Below, in pieces: positions 33,417-42,952 of a stretch of 64,000 bases of DNA. The notes beneath the pieces were generated by a model, which was not told where the DNA came from, did not search any database, and was given only the letters and a program-made list of their open reading frames with translations. The position numbers and the translations under genes were made by a program. This stretch comes from JAQUCI01 sp034932685 (GTDB taxonomy: Bacteria > Bacillota_I > Bacilli_A > Erysipelotrichales > Erysipelotrichaceae). Position 1 is the stretch's first letter; every line of letters starts with the position of its first letter. The stretch covers positions 1 to 64,000 of the forward strand of contig JAYFOM010000018.1 in assembly GCA_034932685.1 (NCBI GenBank). Direction: 5' to 3'.

Positions 33417-34787
33417 ATGATAGAAACCCTCAAGCATAAATACCTTGCCCCTAAAAATTTTTATAAATCCACCTTAAAAGTGACATTACCTATTGCTTTA
33501 CAAAACATGTTATCTGGTACCATGCAAATCATCGACAGTATGATGGTATCATGGATCAACATGATGACAGCAGTTGGTACCGCATCTCAAATCGACATTT
33601 TATGTGGTATGATCAACTATGGCGCAATTGGTGGAACAGCAATGTTTTCAGCGCAATTTTTCGGTGCGAAGAATTTTGTCAATCTAAAGAAATCGTTTGG
33701 CTTAAGTGTCATGTTTAGTTTTTTTAATGGTGTTATTTGGCTTTTTATCGCCTTACTTTTTGGTCAATCAATCTTAAGTTTTTATATGAAGGATACAACT
33801 ACGGTAAGCATCGCATTAAGCTATCTTGCTATCGCAATGTTTTCTATGCCTCTTAACGGTGTTAACTTTTCATTTGCGACAATATATCGCTGTATCCAAC
33901 GACAAGACATATCATTAAAAATAGCTGTTACTGCCGGCTTAACAAACATTATTACTAACTATCTTTTAATATTCGGTGCTTTTGGCTTTCCTAAACTTGG
34001 TGTCATTGGCGCAGCAGTTGGTACATTATTAGCCCAATTGATTGCCCTAACTTTATATCTATTTCATGCGATATCAACTAAACAACCCTTCATAGGTACA
34101 TTTAGTGAGATGTTTATTATAAAGAAAGATTTTGTCATGACTGTTTTAAAAAAGACATTACCACTTATTATAAACGAAGCTCTATTTGGCTTTGGTATGA
34201 CCTTATTTGTGAAAGCTTTCGGACAATTAGGTACCTCATCTATGAATGCATATTATGTTGGTAATCAAATTAATAATATGTTTCAGTTTGTCATTTATGG
34301 TTATGGTGCAGCGGTTTCCATTTTGCTTGGCGCAACACTAGGCCAGGGAAAGATCTTAGAAGCAAAAAAAGAATGTGATTACTTCATTGGGTTATCTTTT
34401 ATCTTAGCTATCATTATGGTAAGCATCATGCTTGTCTTTACCAAACCAATGCTTATGTTATTTGATCTTAAAGATCCGTTTATCTATCAAACTGCTTTTT
34501 GGATAGTTCGTGTTTTTGCGCTTAGAATATCAATGCGCTTATTTAACTTTATGATCTTTTCAATATTAAGATCTGGTGGTGACTCAAAGATTATTTCTTT
34601 ACTTGATTGTGGTATCATGTGGTTAGTAGGTATTCCCATTGCTTTTTTAGGAGTTAATGTTTTTAAACTAGATAGTATTGCATTAGTATTATTAGCCGTT
34701 CAAGTTGAACAATTAATCAGAATGATCGTCGGCTTAAAAAGAGTCAGAAGTGGCAAGTGGGCAAATGACCTTAATGCGCTTGTTTAG
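33417..34787 (+). CDS. MATE family efflux transporter
   Basis: A 456-residue MATE antiporter of about 12 helices. LPIALQNMLSGTMQIIDSMMVSW is the first helix with the family's early motif and GAIGGTAMFSAQFFGAKN is the second. The C half repeats the layout. The start at 33417 follows TTTGGAG. It is the third MATE gene in the window. It is followed by a small membrane protein gene with AGGAGG, 12 bases away. Confidence 0.88.
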   Translation: MIETLKHKYLAPKNFYKSTLKVTLPIALQNMLSGTMQIIDSMMVSWINMMTAVGTASQIDILCGMINYGAIGGTAMFSAQFFGAKNFVNLKKSFGLSVMFSFFNGVIWLFIALLFGQSILSFYMKDTTTVSIALSYLAIAMFSMPLNGVNFSFATIYRCIQRQDISLKIAVTAGLTNIITNYLLIFGAFGFPKLGVIGAAVGTLLAQLIALTLYLFHAISTKQPFIGTFSEMFIIKKDFVMTVLKKTLPLIINEALFGFGMTLFVKAFGQLGTSSMNAYYVGNQINNMFQFVIYGYGAAVSILLGATLGQGKILEAKKECDYFIGLSFILAIIMVSIMLVFTKPMLMLFDLKDPFIYQTAFWIVRVFALRISMRLFNFMIFSILRSGGDSKIISLLDCGIMWLVGIPIAFLGVNVFKLDSIALVLLAVQVEQLIRMIVGLKRVRSGKWANDLNALV

Positions 34788-34799
34788 GAGGTTATCAAT

Positions 34800-35267
34800 A
34801 TGATTATCGTATTCAGTTATGTTGTTAGTATCATTATCATCGGATCACAATTATATCGACTTAAACGGTTCACACAAGTTATAAAAAGTGAAAGTGAAAA
34901 TGGGAACCATTTAGAATACAAAGAAAGCTCATGGCTTTGGTATGTTTCACAGGGTCTTTTAGCATTGATAACAATGATATTAAATCTTACCAGTACCCAA
35001 AGCACTGATAAAGCTATCTTTATCGTTTTAACCGCAATGTTTTTAGCAAACCTTATACTAGGCATAACCTTTAAACGAATTTATTATAATGACAAAGGCT
35101 TTCTTTACCAACAGAGATTTATCCCATTTACCACAATTGATAGTATTGAGAAAGCTAATCAATCTGGTCGTACTTACGCTCTTATCTCAGGTGAAGAAGT
35201 ATTATATATGGATAAAAAAAGAGCTGTCTTTATTCAACAGCTCTATGAGTTAACTAAACGTAATTAA
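34800..35267 (+). CDS. Small membrane protein of unknown function
   Basis: I do not recognise a family with certainty. The 155-residue protein has three hydrophobic segments (about 3-19, 48-62, 72-90). A soluble C-terminal part follows (YYNDKGFLYQQRFIPFTTIDSIEKANQ) with the beta-strand pattern of bacterial PH-like/DUF5673-type domains. It is encoded 12 bases behind a MATE gene with AGGAGG and is likely co-transcribed. Its 3' end contains the terminator of the operon on the other strand. Confidence 0.75.
   Translation: MIIVFSYVVSIIIIGSQLYRLKRFTQVIKSESENGNHLEYKESSWLWYVSQGLLALITMILNLTSTQSTDKAIFIVLTAMFLANLILGITFKRIYYNDKGFLYQQRFIPFTTIDSIEKANQSGRTYALISGEEVLYMDKKRAVFIQQLYELTKRN
35213..35244 (-). 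terminator. Terminator of the deacetylase operon, inside the opposing gene
   Basis: On the minus strand AGAGCTGT, nine-base loop, ACAGCTCT, then seven T. It lies 27 bases past the deacetylase stop and within the last codons of the plus-strand membrane-protein gene. Confidence 0.8.
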
Positions 35268-35270
35268 CCA

Positions 35271-36683
35271 TTATCTTGGATCTTGATAAGTGGAATAATA
35301 GACCTTACCTACTTCAGGTAGGATCTTTTTATATTCAAATAACTCACTTAAAGTTACTAGTTGATAACCCTTAGAGATTAGCTCTGGGATAATACGTTCA
35401 CTTGCTTCAACAGTACTTTGGTATAAATCATGCATTAAGATAATATCACCATCTTTAACATTTCTAATAACAATATCGTATATTTTCCGACTATCACGCG
35501 ACTGCCAATCCAATGTATCAATAGACCAATTTACCATGGCATATCCTGCGTTATCCTTAACATACTGATTGTAATTCCCATAGGTAGGTCGCATAAAACG
35601 AATCGTGTAATCACCAACATACTCATTTAAATCGTCTTGTGTTTTCTTTAAATCTTTTCTTAGTTCTTCTTTACTCAACTTTGTCATTGAGTATTTATGA
35701 GTATATGAATGATTACCTATCTCATTACCTTGTTTTAACATTCTTTTTAAAGTGTCAGCGTACGGATAGATACGATTACCTACTAAAAAGAAGGTGGCAG
35801 CGCTATTATTTTCAAGTAAATAATCCAATATCTTTTCAGTTGTTGGCGCATATGGACCATCATCATAAGTTAAAGCTACCATTGGTAAATCAGGATCAAT
35901 GTACCTTAAATACATTTCATCACGATCACAAGGAGTTACTATTGGATCACTGTTTATTGGTGCACTTAATAAAAACGCTAATTGGTTAAGATTAAAACTA
36001 ATTGTGATCAGTCCTTTATCTTCATCTAAAACCAAACTTGATTCATAATATATATCTAGTCGATCATTATCAATAGTAAAGGTTTTAAAATTTTCTTTTA
36101 TTGCCTTAGTGTTATGATAAAAGTCACTACTTAGATTTTCATTATTATCCTTGATGTTTCTTCTTAGATGCGCAGCTAATTTCTTCTCATAGCCACTGAC
36201 AAAGATATCATCAAGAGTTATTTTTTTGCCACTATTAAGATCATAGTTCAAAAAAGCGATTGGACTTAAAACAAGATCATCAACATCACTACCAACAGCT
36301 AACAAGATAACAATGCTCGCAAACTGATCTTTAACTTGAAAAAGATTATAGTCTAAATAGAATATTTTATCCTCTTCATCACTATTATTAGCAGTGAACG
36401 CGTCAACATACTCATTTACTAGTGTTGCTAAATCATCATTTATCGTTTCATTAGAAAAACGAGGATAATGTGCCGCAATTGTAATATTATCAGCTTTCTT
36501 TATGATCGAAGCGTATGGCATTTGATTCTTACTGTGACTTATTGAACTATCAATCATTAAGTTTTGATAAACAAAATAAACCACACCAATAAAAACGCTT
36601 GTAATCACAAACATAATCAACAAAGTTAAGATTTGCGGATTTTTACGCCGATCGTCTATCTCATTTTCTTCTTTCTTACTCAT
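35271..36683 (-). CDS. Membrane-anchored polysaccharide deacetylase (NodB/CE4)
   Basis: The 470-residue protein has one N-terminal helix (about 18-40), an extracellular domain of about 200 residues resembling the PdaC-type DUF3298/DUF4163 region, then a NodB domain (about 265-455). Metal and catalytic residues are visible: LTYDDGP (Asp274, Asp275), GNHSYTH (His325, His329), RPTYGNYN and the closing DIILMHDLY. It removes N- or O-acetyl groups from peptidoglycan or another wall glycan, which often gives lysozyme resistance. It is the last gene of an operon with U32, SpoU and PEPCK-like genes. Confidence 0.92.
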   Translation of the reverse strand: MSKKEENEIDDRRKNPQILTLLIMFVITSVFIGVVYFVYQNLMIDSSISHSKNQMPYASIIKKADNITIAAHYPRFSNETINDDLATLVNEYVDAFTANNSDEEDKIFYLDYNLFQVKDQFASIVILLAVGSDVDDLVLSPIAFLNYDLNSGKKITLDDIFVSGYEKKLAAHLRRNIKDNNENLSSDFYHNTKAIKENFKTFTIDNDRLDIYYESSLVLDEDKGLITISFNLNQLAFLLSAPINSDPIVTPCDRDEMYLRYIDPDLPMVALTYDDGPYAPTTEKILDYLLENNSAATFFLVGNRIYPYADTLKRMLKQGNEIGNHSYTHKYSMTKLSKEELRKDLKKTQDDLNEYVGDYTIRFMRPTYGNYNQYVKDNAGYAMVNWSIDTLDWQSRDSRKIYDIVIRNVKDGDIILMHDLYQSTVEASERIIPELISKGYQLVTLSELFEYKKILPEVGKVYYSTYQDPR

Positions 36684-38370
36684 TATTTATCACCTTTAGT
36701 AAATGCGCGGCTGCTTGATTTAAGGCATCATTATCTTTATCCTTAATCCCCAACTGCGTATATACTTCCCCCATAGTTATTTGATTCTCTTGCATAGCTG
36801 CAAACATTTCTTTGATTAAAACCATACACTCTGCTTCAAGCTGAACTGGCCCAAACGGATTAGCGAAAAATGTGGTTGATAGACCAGTCTCTGATGTTGT
36901 TCCTAATGCAAATCGTTTACCCTCACAAAAAGTAGTCATTGCTTCTTGTAATGTATCAAACTTTCGCATTCCTATTTCTTTGGTATAGTTATTCGCATAT
37001 AAGAACATATCTACCTTATGATTACTAATTATTTCATCATAACTCACTACTGGAATTACAACTCTGGCATTACTTGTTTCTGGATTAAAGAAGATGCTAC
37101 GATCCATTTCACGATAAGCACTACCTTTCTCTAAATCATCAAGTCTTACAAAAGCGCCAATCTCAGTTCCTTGAGCACATATCTTACCATTTTCTAAATG
37201 TAGTGATCCCATATCATCGAAGATGACCCGAGTGGCAATTATATCTTTATAACCTAAATTTTGGATAGCTTCAATGGTTTCAGATTTGCCAGCACCAGAA
37301 TCGCCAATAAATACGATACCTTTTGTTAATCCACTAGCAAAGGTGATATTGATCATTGATCCATGCAGTGGTAGCCACCCCTTTTTGATCATCGCAAGAT
37401 TATGTAGGGTTAATGCCATCTTCTTCAAATATCCAAAATATTCAATTTCCATACTATGAGAAACATTACCAATCCATATCTGATTTTCTTTATCATGATA
37501 GAAGGTACCATCGTTTCTACCATCTTTATTGCCAAATAGTAGGATCGCATCTGGTTTCCTGTTATAACACTCTTTATCAAGTGCCAGTTCAAAGAGATTT
37601 GCCAAAGCTAAACCAGAAAAGATGTAATCACAATGAAAGAAGATATAAGTTAAAAGACTACCAATTTTAGCTGGATAACAAAACCATTCTTCTTTATCAC
37701 AGTTAAAGCTTTCAACAGGATTATCACTGCGACTACTAAATGTGCCTGAACGTTTATTACTTGCAGGGTGCAGTAATAACGGTGTTCTTAACATCACTGA
37801 ATCGATAAAAGAAATCCCTTTTATGCTTTCATAGCCTTTTGGGATGGCCCAACGATAATCACGCACAACCATACTAGCATTACTACCTGCATTTAATTGA
37901 CGATAAACGTTGTTTTTTCTTCCCTGTACATTTTCTTCAATCCGACGATACAATGTTAAAATAAGCTGATTAAACTTGTTATCAGCGTCAATAAAGTTAG
38001 CTAGTTGTAAACCTTGCTTTGCTCCAGTGCGAATCATGGTACAACGTTGTAACTTGCGCCAATAATTATAGAAATTCTCGACAAACAATGTCATTAATTT
38101 GCGATTTTCAAGATACTTATGATCAATTTCATTAGCATCGATGACGCATAACATTTTAAACAGTTTAATCACATCATCAAGCGCTTCTTCTTCATTATGA
38201 CCATTTAAAAACCAACGAAAGACTTTGATATCATTCTGTTTAATATGTTCAAGATAACAAGCTAAGATAAATCTAAAATTCTCACCAGCAAGAACCTCTT
38301 CAACTGTTTGACAATAGGATGTCGTGAAGTTAATCAATACCGTGTTATTTTTTAAGTAAAGTGATTTCAT
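36676..38370 (-). CDS. PEPCK-like P-loop protein of unknown substrate
   Basis: The 564-residue cytoplasmic protein has a P-loop GDSGAGKS (residues 356-363) in FIGDSGAGKSETIEAI. It is preceded by LPLHGSMIN and followed by TRVIFDDMG, where ATP-type PEP carboxykinases and HPr kinase place their metal-binding Asp residues; FFANPFGPVQ lies near the end. The N-terminal 200 residues are helical and unlike PEPCK, and the oxaloacetate-binding Arg and metal His residues are not obvious. It may be a kinase rather than a carboxykinase. GAGGAG places the start at 38370. It overlaps the deacetylase start by eight bases. Confidence 0.6.
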   Translation of the reverse strand: MKSLYLKNNTVLINFTTSYCQTVEEVLAGENFRFILACYLEHIKQNDIKVFRWFLNGHNEEEALDDVIKLFKMLCVIDANEIDHKYLENRKLMTLFVENFYNYWRKLQRCTMIRTGAKQGLQLANFIDADNKFNQLILTLYRRIEENVQGRKNNVYRQLNAGSNASMVVRDYRWAIPKGYESIKGISFIDSVMLRTPLLLHPASNKRSGTFSSRSDNPVESFNCDKEEWFCYPAKIGSLLTYIFFHCDYIFSGLALANLFELALDKECYNRKPDAILLFGNKDGRNDGTFYHDKENQIWIGNVSHSMEIEYFGYLKKMALTLHNLAMIKKGWLPLHGSMINITFASGLTKGIVFIGDSGAGKSETIEAIQNLGYKDIIATRVIFDDMGSLHLENGKICAQGTEIGAFVRLDDLEKGSAYREMDRSIFFNPETSNARVVIPVVSYDEIISNHKVDMFLYANNYTKEIGMRKFDTLQEAMTTFCEGKRFALGTTSETGLSTTFFANPFGPVQLEAECMVLIKEMFAAMQENQITMGEVYTQLGIKDKDNDALNQAAAHLLKVINNE

Positions 38371-38377
38371 GTGCTCC

Positions 38378-39088
38378 TCATTTCTGTAATTGCCGCATGA
38401 TTTCAAATGCGATCACACTGACTGCGCTACTAGCATTAAGTGCATTTCTAAACTCATTAGCGTATGGGATATAAATATTTGTATCAGCAAGGCTTAATAC
38501 TGCTTTGGATAATCCTCTTTTTTCGCCACCAATAGCTAAAACCAGTGGTTGATCATAATTTATTTGGTAAATACTGGTTGCATCTTTGCGATCAGCGCAC
38601 AATATTGAATGGGTCTTTTTCAACACTAACAAGTCTTGGGCGATATCTTTGCTGGTATATATTGCTAGATACTCACTGGCGCCAGCACTACTTTTAGTTA
38701 CAACATCCGCACTACTTAACCAGTTTCGCTCACCAACTATTACTCCTTCAAAGCCAGCAGCTAATAGACTTCTTAAACAGTAACCAAAATTAAACGGATC
38801 CTCTATACCTTCAAGCAAGCAGATCAATCGTGCTTTTGCGATTGTATCAAATAAGTCGCTTTCACGCTTATCAACAAAAGCAATTATACCACCATGGTTT
38901 GTACTCATACATAGTTCATCAATTGCGTTTCGCTCTGCATATTCAACCGGTATATTACTAGCTAAAGCTTGGTTAATGATATAACTGATATTACGATCGC
39001 GCTTATTTTTATCTACTATAACCTTTTCAACGATTCGCTTTTTAGCTATGATCGCTGCTTTGACACTAATAGCTCCCTCAAAGATCAT
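38378..39088 (-). CDS. SpoU/TrmH-family RNA 2'-O-methyltransferase
   Basis: A 236-residue SAM-dependent enzyme with an N-terminal substrate-binding part (about 1-75) and a SPOUT domain with a deep trefoil knot. EGIEDPFNFGYCLRSLLAAG is motif 1, LVLAIGGEKRGLS is motif 2 and IPYANEFRNALNASSAVSVIAFE is motif 3. It methylates ribose in rRNA or tRNA, like RlmB or TrmH; the exact target is unclear. Overlaps the U32 gene by four bases. Confidence 0.9.
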   Translation of the reverse strand: MIFEGAISVKAAIIAKKRIVEKVIVDKNKRDRNISYIINQALASNIPVEYAERNAIDELCMSTNHGGIIAFVDKRESDLFDTIAKARLICLLEGIEDPFNFGYCLRSLLAAGFEGVIVGERNWLSSADVVTKSSAGASEYLAIYTSKDIAQDLLVLKKTHSILCADRKDATSIYQINYDQPLVLAIGGEKRGLSKAVLSLADTNIYIPYANEFRNALNASSAVSVIAFEIMRQLQK

Positions 39089-40284
39089 AGTTTGTATCCC
39101 CTTCTGATCATGTCATTGATCTTAAGCTTAATAGGTGGTTTAAGCCATACCAATTGCATCGGACGATTACAAACAGTAAGCTCTTGATCATCCATGTCCC
39201 TTAAATAATCTACCACAAAAGTTCTGTTTTCACTATCTTGACTTAATACTTCTAATAAATCATTATATTCAAACCGGTTTCTTACTTCAAGAAGCGCTAA
39301 ATCCTCTTTAATATCAACAATCGTTCCAATGTACTCTTGCGAGGCAGGAGTTTTGATCAAAGCGCTTACCATATCTTCCCGTGGAAGACCGCTTAAATAA
39401 CCGTCAGTTGCCGGTCGATTTTCAGCTTTTGCCAGTTCACTTTGATACCAAGCAAGTCGTTCATCACTAATTTCACCTTTTTTATAATATTCATCTATCA
39501 ACATTCGATATGTTTTAACTACCGCCGCAATATAATAAGCCGATTTCATGCGACCCTCAATCTTTAAACTAACAATATTAAGATCTATCAAGTTAGTTAT
39601 ATGTTTGAGCGCTAACAAATCACAAGCAGCCATCGTAAACAAGGAATCCTTCGTTGTTATTTCATTTTGATCATGATATAGCTGATAAAACCAGCGACAA
39701 GAATGGGCACATCCTCCTCTATTAGCATCTCTTAAGGTCATAAAATTACTCAACGTACATCTACCTGAGTAATTAGCACACATGCCACCATGAATAAAAA
39801 CTTCAAGTGGTAAAGATGATCGCTCAGATGTCATGGCTATTTCATGCATTGATAATTCTCTTGCTAAAACGATACGATCAACTTGTTGATTCTTAAAGAA
39901 AGCGATAGCCTCTGAGTTGGTTACTGATTGTTGGGTGCTTAAATGAACTTCCATATTAGGCGCTACTGCTTTTGCTGTCTTGACTACTTGCATGCTACTA
40001 CAGATTATCGCACTTACCCCTATATCAGCAAGTTCACGTAGATATGCGCTTAATCCTTCAAGGTCTTCTTTATGAGGTATTATATTGACTGTAACAAAAA
40101 TCTTAGCTTGATGCTCTTTTGCAAATAGAACCGCTTCTGCGATATCATCAATTGTAAAGTTGCTGGCGCGAGAGCGCAGCGAGAATTTCTTCCCGCCAAC
40201 ATAAACAGCGTCAGCGCCATATAAGATCGCTATTTTTGCCCGATACAGATCACCCGCTGGTGCTAATAGTTCTATTTTACTCAT
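39085..40284 (-). CDS. Peptidase U32-family protein, tRNA hydroxylation type (TrhP2-like)
   Basis: The 399-residue protein has a TIM-barrel-like U32 domain: APAGDLYRAKIAILYGADAVYVGG, then EVFIHGGMCANYSGRCTLSNF with the conserved Cys set, and GGCAHSCRWFYQL. A C-terminal U32-associated barrel follows (about 310-399). U32 proteins of this size act with a shorter partner in making 5-hydroxyuridine at tRNA position 34 (YrrO/TrhP2 in Bacillus, RlhA/TrhP in E. coli). The next gene upstream, overlapping by four bases, is that partner. Peptidase activity has been claimed for older members; the tRNA role is the better supported one. Confidence 0.85.
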   Translation of the reverse strand: MSKIELLAPAGDLYRAKIAILYGADAVYVGGKKFSLRSRASNFTIDDIAEAVLFAKEHQAKIFVTVNIIPHKEDLEGLSAYLRELADIGVSAIICSSMQVVKTAKAVAPNMEVHLSTQQSVTNSEAIAFFKNQQVDRIVLARELSMHEIAMTSERSSLPLEVFIHGGMCANYSGRCTLSNFMTLRDANRGGCAHSCRWFYQLYHDQNEITTKDSLFTMAACDLLALKHITNLIDLNIVSLKIEGRMKSAYYIAAVVKTYRMLIDEYYKKGEISDERLAWYQSELAKAENRPATDGYLSGLPREDMVSALIKTPASQEYIGTIVDIKEDLALLEVRNRFEYNDLLEVLSQDSENRTFVVDYLRDMDDQELTVCNRPMQLVWLKPPIKLKINDMIRRGYKL

Positions 40285-41159
40285 AGGGTTGTCGCCTCAT
40301 ACAAAAAACCAGTGCTAAATTCATAATTACTATATTTAGATTTTATCATCTTATCAATCTCAGCTATATTGGCGCTGTTTAAAACCGCTAAGTATGCTTT
40401 TACGATATCAAAATACATTTCATCCTCGATAAAACAACGCTCAAAACGGATTACTTTGATTACTTCTGTTAATTTTAAAAGCTCAGTCATACAATAAAAT
40501 ATGTATGGACTATAGGTATAGGTTCCATGTTGATCTTCATAAATATAAAACTTTTCTTTTCTTGATTCTTCTTTGGCTCTTATCTTTTCATTTTGATGAA
40601 GATTGATCGTCTTAAAGTCATCTTGATAACCACTTAACATTTTACGACGACTCAAACTCATTCTTAGATAACCAAAGACAATCATTTCACTCTGTTTACC
40701 ATTATCCTTTGTGACAGCCAACGTTTTATCAAATGTTAATTCTTTCGCAACAACACAACGTTTAATACCAAGATCAAGATAATTAACTAGATCTTGATCA
40801 TTGGTTATCAGTGTCTGTGGATCATATATAAGTAAATCTTTTCTATTATATTTATCAGTTAGTTGATATACTGCCATATCGGCAAAGTAAATACCATCAA
40901 CATCACAATCGATGAGATACTTAATATGTTTTTCTAACTGTATTAAATCCTCTTCATAAAAAATTGCGTCAACCCGCACATAAAGTCGCATGTTATTTTC
41001 ATGAGTGATCTTTACCGCCTTTGTAATAGTTTCTATCGTCATATTACCCGGGCTATATATCGCAAATCTTTCAGTATGAACGCAAAGACTCTTTACCCCA
41101 AGTTCAGCAAAATGACTGATTTCACTAATATCCTTTAAAGTACAAATCGTTTCTATCAT
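40281..41159 (-). CDS. Peptidase U32-family protein, short partner (TrhP1-like)
   Basis: The 292-residue protein has the U32 barrel start (SHFAELGVKSLCVHTERFAIYSPG) but lacks the Cys-rich GRCTLSN segment of its larger partner. This matches YrrN/TrhP1, the shorter of the Bacillus tRNA-hydroxylation pair. A strong TAGGAG precedes the ATG and it is the first gene of a five-gene operon. Confidence 0.8.
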   Translation of the reverse strand: MIETICTLKDISEISHFAELGVKSLCVHTERFAIYSPGNMTIETITKAVKITHENNMRLYVRVDAIFYEEDLIQLEKHIKYLIDCDVDGIYFADMAVYQLTDKYNRKDLLIYDPQTLITNDQDLVNYLDLGIKRCVVAKELTFDKTLAVTKDNGKQSEMIVFGYLRMSLSRRKMLSGYQDDFKTINLHQNEKIRAKEESRKEKFYIYEDQHGTYTYSPYIFYCMTELLKLTEVIKVIRFERCFIEDEMYFDIVKAYLAVLNSANIAEIDKMIKSKYSNYEFSTGFLYEATTL

Positions 41160-41182
41160 TTACATCTCCTATATGCCAATTA

Positions 41183-41193
41183 ATTATAACATA
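41183..41193 (-). promoter_or_regulatory. Extended -10 promoter of the U32 operon
   Basis: On the minus strand TATGTTATAAT matches TRTGnTATAAT exactly; the start codon is 24 bases downstream. Confidence 0.65.
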
Positions 41194-41242
41194 ATGTATT
41201 TACTATTTTTAATAAAACCAGCATAATAAAGAAGGTGATAAA

Positions 41243-41599
41243 ATGAATTCCATAACAACATTAAAGCAGCTACAAGCACAAATAAGAGCTTTTTGTGATG
41301 AACGTGATTGGACACAATATCATAGTCCAAAAGAGCTAGCCATTGGTATTAGTACTGAAGCCAATGAATTATTGGAAATATTTAGGTTTATAAAAGAAGA
41401 TCAATTAGACGATGTCTTGAATCAGAAAAAAGAAGCCATCGCTAATGAATTAAGTGATGTCTTCTTTTATTTATTAAGATTCGCAGATCTTTATGATATT
41501 GATCTAGTGAGCGCTTTTAATAATAAAATGCTGATCAATAGCCAACATTACCCAGTTGCGAAAGCATTTGGTAGTAATAAGAAATATAACGAACTTTAA
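41243..41599 (+). CDS. MazG-like nucleotide pyrophosphohydrolase
   Basis: The 118-residue protein has an all-alpha NTP-PPase fold. STEANELLEIF and NELSDVFFYLLRFAD hold the ExxE and ExxD metal ligands. The RDWTQYHSPKELAI start resembles the dCTPase/RS21-C6 (iMazG) group, which hydrolyses dCTP or modified dNTPs to monophosphates and cleans the nucleotide pool. AAGGTG precedes the ATG. Its stop overlaps that of the convergent chromate transporter (TTAA). Confidence 0.9.
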   Translation: MNSITTLKQLQAQIRAFCDERDWTQYHSPKELAIGISTEANELLEIFRFIKEDQLDDVLNQKKEAIANELSDVFFYLLRFADLYDIDLVSAFNNKMLINSQHYPVAKAFGSNKKYNEL

Positions 41600-42159
41600 A
41601 GCTTTAATAGTACTCCTAAAACACCAGCGATCGTTAGATAGAATATTGGGTGTTTTGGATATTTATTACTAAAAAATAATACTCCAACAAAGATGATTAT
41701 GGGAATCACATTGAATAGATCGACAAGATTATTACTAACATGAAATAATTCAAAGTTAAATAAAGCTTCTTTTATAATGCCTACACCCGCATAGGCGATC
41801 AAGGCCGCTACTGCAGGTCTAATAGCATAGAAAGCATCGGTGATAATTTTACTATCACGGAACTTTTCAAAACCCTTAGCCACAAAAATACTTATTACCA
41901 AGCTAGGCAAAGCTACCGCTACACTGGCGATGACACCACCTAATACCCCACCAGCTACACTACCTGCATACGTCGCCATGTTAATACCTATGGGACCAGG
42001 CGTTGATTCACTAATAGCGATCATATTCACTAGTTCTTTGATATCAAACCATGGATATTTATCTGCGATTTGATAAAGAAAAGGCAATGTGGCTAAACCA
42101 CCACCAATTGAGAATAACCCCGTTTTAAAGAACTCATAGAGTAATTGTAAATAAACCAT
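41596..42159 (-). CDS. Chromate transporter, second half-size subunit
   Basis: A 187-residue CHR-domain protein with about six helices. GLFSIGGGLATLPFL and ESTPGPIGINMATYAG are the CHR signatures. Together with the upstream half-size gene it forms a pair equivalent to full-length ChrA. Short CHR pairs are common in Bacillota and export chromate in Bacillus subtilis; other anions may be the natural substrate. It overlaps the first subunit gene by one base (TAATG). Confidence 0.9.
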   Translation of the reverse strand: MVYLQLLYEFFKTGLFSIGGGLATLPFLYQIADKYPWFDIKELVNMIAISESTPGPIGINMATYAGSVAGGVLGGVIASVAVALPSLVISIFVAKGFEKFRDSKIITDAFYAIRPAVAALIAYAGVGIIKEALFNFELFHVSNNLVDLFNVIPIIIFVGVLFFSNKYPKHPIFYLTIAGVLGVLLKL

Positions 42160-42689
42160 TATTTAATTCTCCCTAAGATCATACTTAAGATAAATGCACC
42201 AACAATAACCCATATCGTTGAGATTTTAACTAATAACAATATAACTAAAGTACCAACAAAAATAATAAACGTTATTTTATCAATGATACCACTTTTAACC
42301 ATTTTGATAACCGCATTGATGATAATAACTCCAACTGCGATTTGGATACCATTAAAAGCATGATTCAGTATTGGTAGTGTACTAAATCTTTGGATCAAAC
42401 CTGCGATGATTAAAATAATAATTATTGAAGGTGTCAAGATACCAGCCACTGCCGCTACTGCCCCTTTTATCTTATTAGTTTTATACCCGATGTAGGTAGC
42501 TGTATTAACCGCAATGATTCCTGGTGTACACTGACTGATCGCATAGTAATCCATCACTTCTACCATGCTTACCCAACCCTTTTTCTCAACAGCTTCTTTT
42601 TCCAAGATTGGCAACATCGCATACCCACCACCAAAGGTAGAAATACCAATCTTAAAGAAAGTACTGAATATATCCCAAAACATGTTCAT
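42159..42689 (-). CDS. Chromate transporter, first half-size subunit
   Basis: A 176-residue CHR-domain protein: FKIGISTFGGGYAMLPILEKE and ISQCTPGIIAVNTATYIGYK are the signature motifs. GGAGGG lies three bases before the ATG at 42689; the second ATG (42683) has better spacing and may be the true start. Works with the following gene as a heterodimer. Confidence 0.9.
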   Translation of the reverse strand: MNMFWDIFSTFFKIGISTFGGGYAMLPILEKEAVEKKGWVSMVEVMDYYAISQCTPGIIAVNTATYIGYKTNKIKGAVAAVAGILTPSIIIILIIAGLIQRFSTLPILNHAFNGIQIAVGVIIINAVIKMVKSGIIDKITFIIFVGTLVILLLVKISTIWVIVGAFILSMILGRIK

Positions 42690-42905
42690 ACACCCTCCAA
42701 TAATCTTTTATCTGCCATATTTGATACTAACGGAAATAGATCATTATTTCAAGTATCACACTAATAGCACTTCATGTATTATAACTTTTTACCCTATTTT
42801 GTCCTAACTTTTTTTTGATAAGATTATTCTATTTTTTGTGCAACTAGTTTGTTTGATTTTGTAATTTTGATGTCTTATCATGAAATTAAAGAAGTGTGGA
42901 TACTT

Positions 42906-42925
42906 GGTTAATACTTTAATTAACC
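42906..42925. promoter_or_regulatory. Inverted repeat upstream of the SIS-domain gene
   Basis: GGTTAAT, six-base spacer, ATTAACC: a 7-bp perfect inverted repeat 28 bases before the start codon, without a T-run. It could be an operator. The rest of this 263-base gap (42690-42952) is AT-rich and shows nothing else I can name. Confidence 0.35.
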
Positions 42926-42952
42926 GAACCATCCCCCTAATGGAGGTATAAT

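Noticed and set aside
41596..41599. Overlap of MazG-like and chromate transporter genes as an antisense regulatory device
   Set aside because: The overlap is only the shared TTAA of two stop codons, normal for convergent genes in compact genomes.
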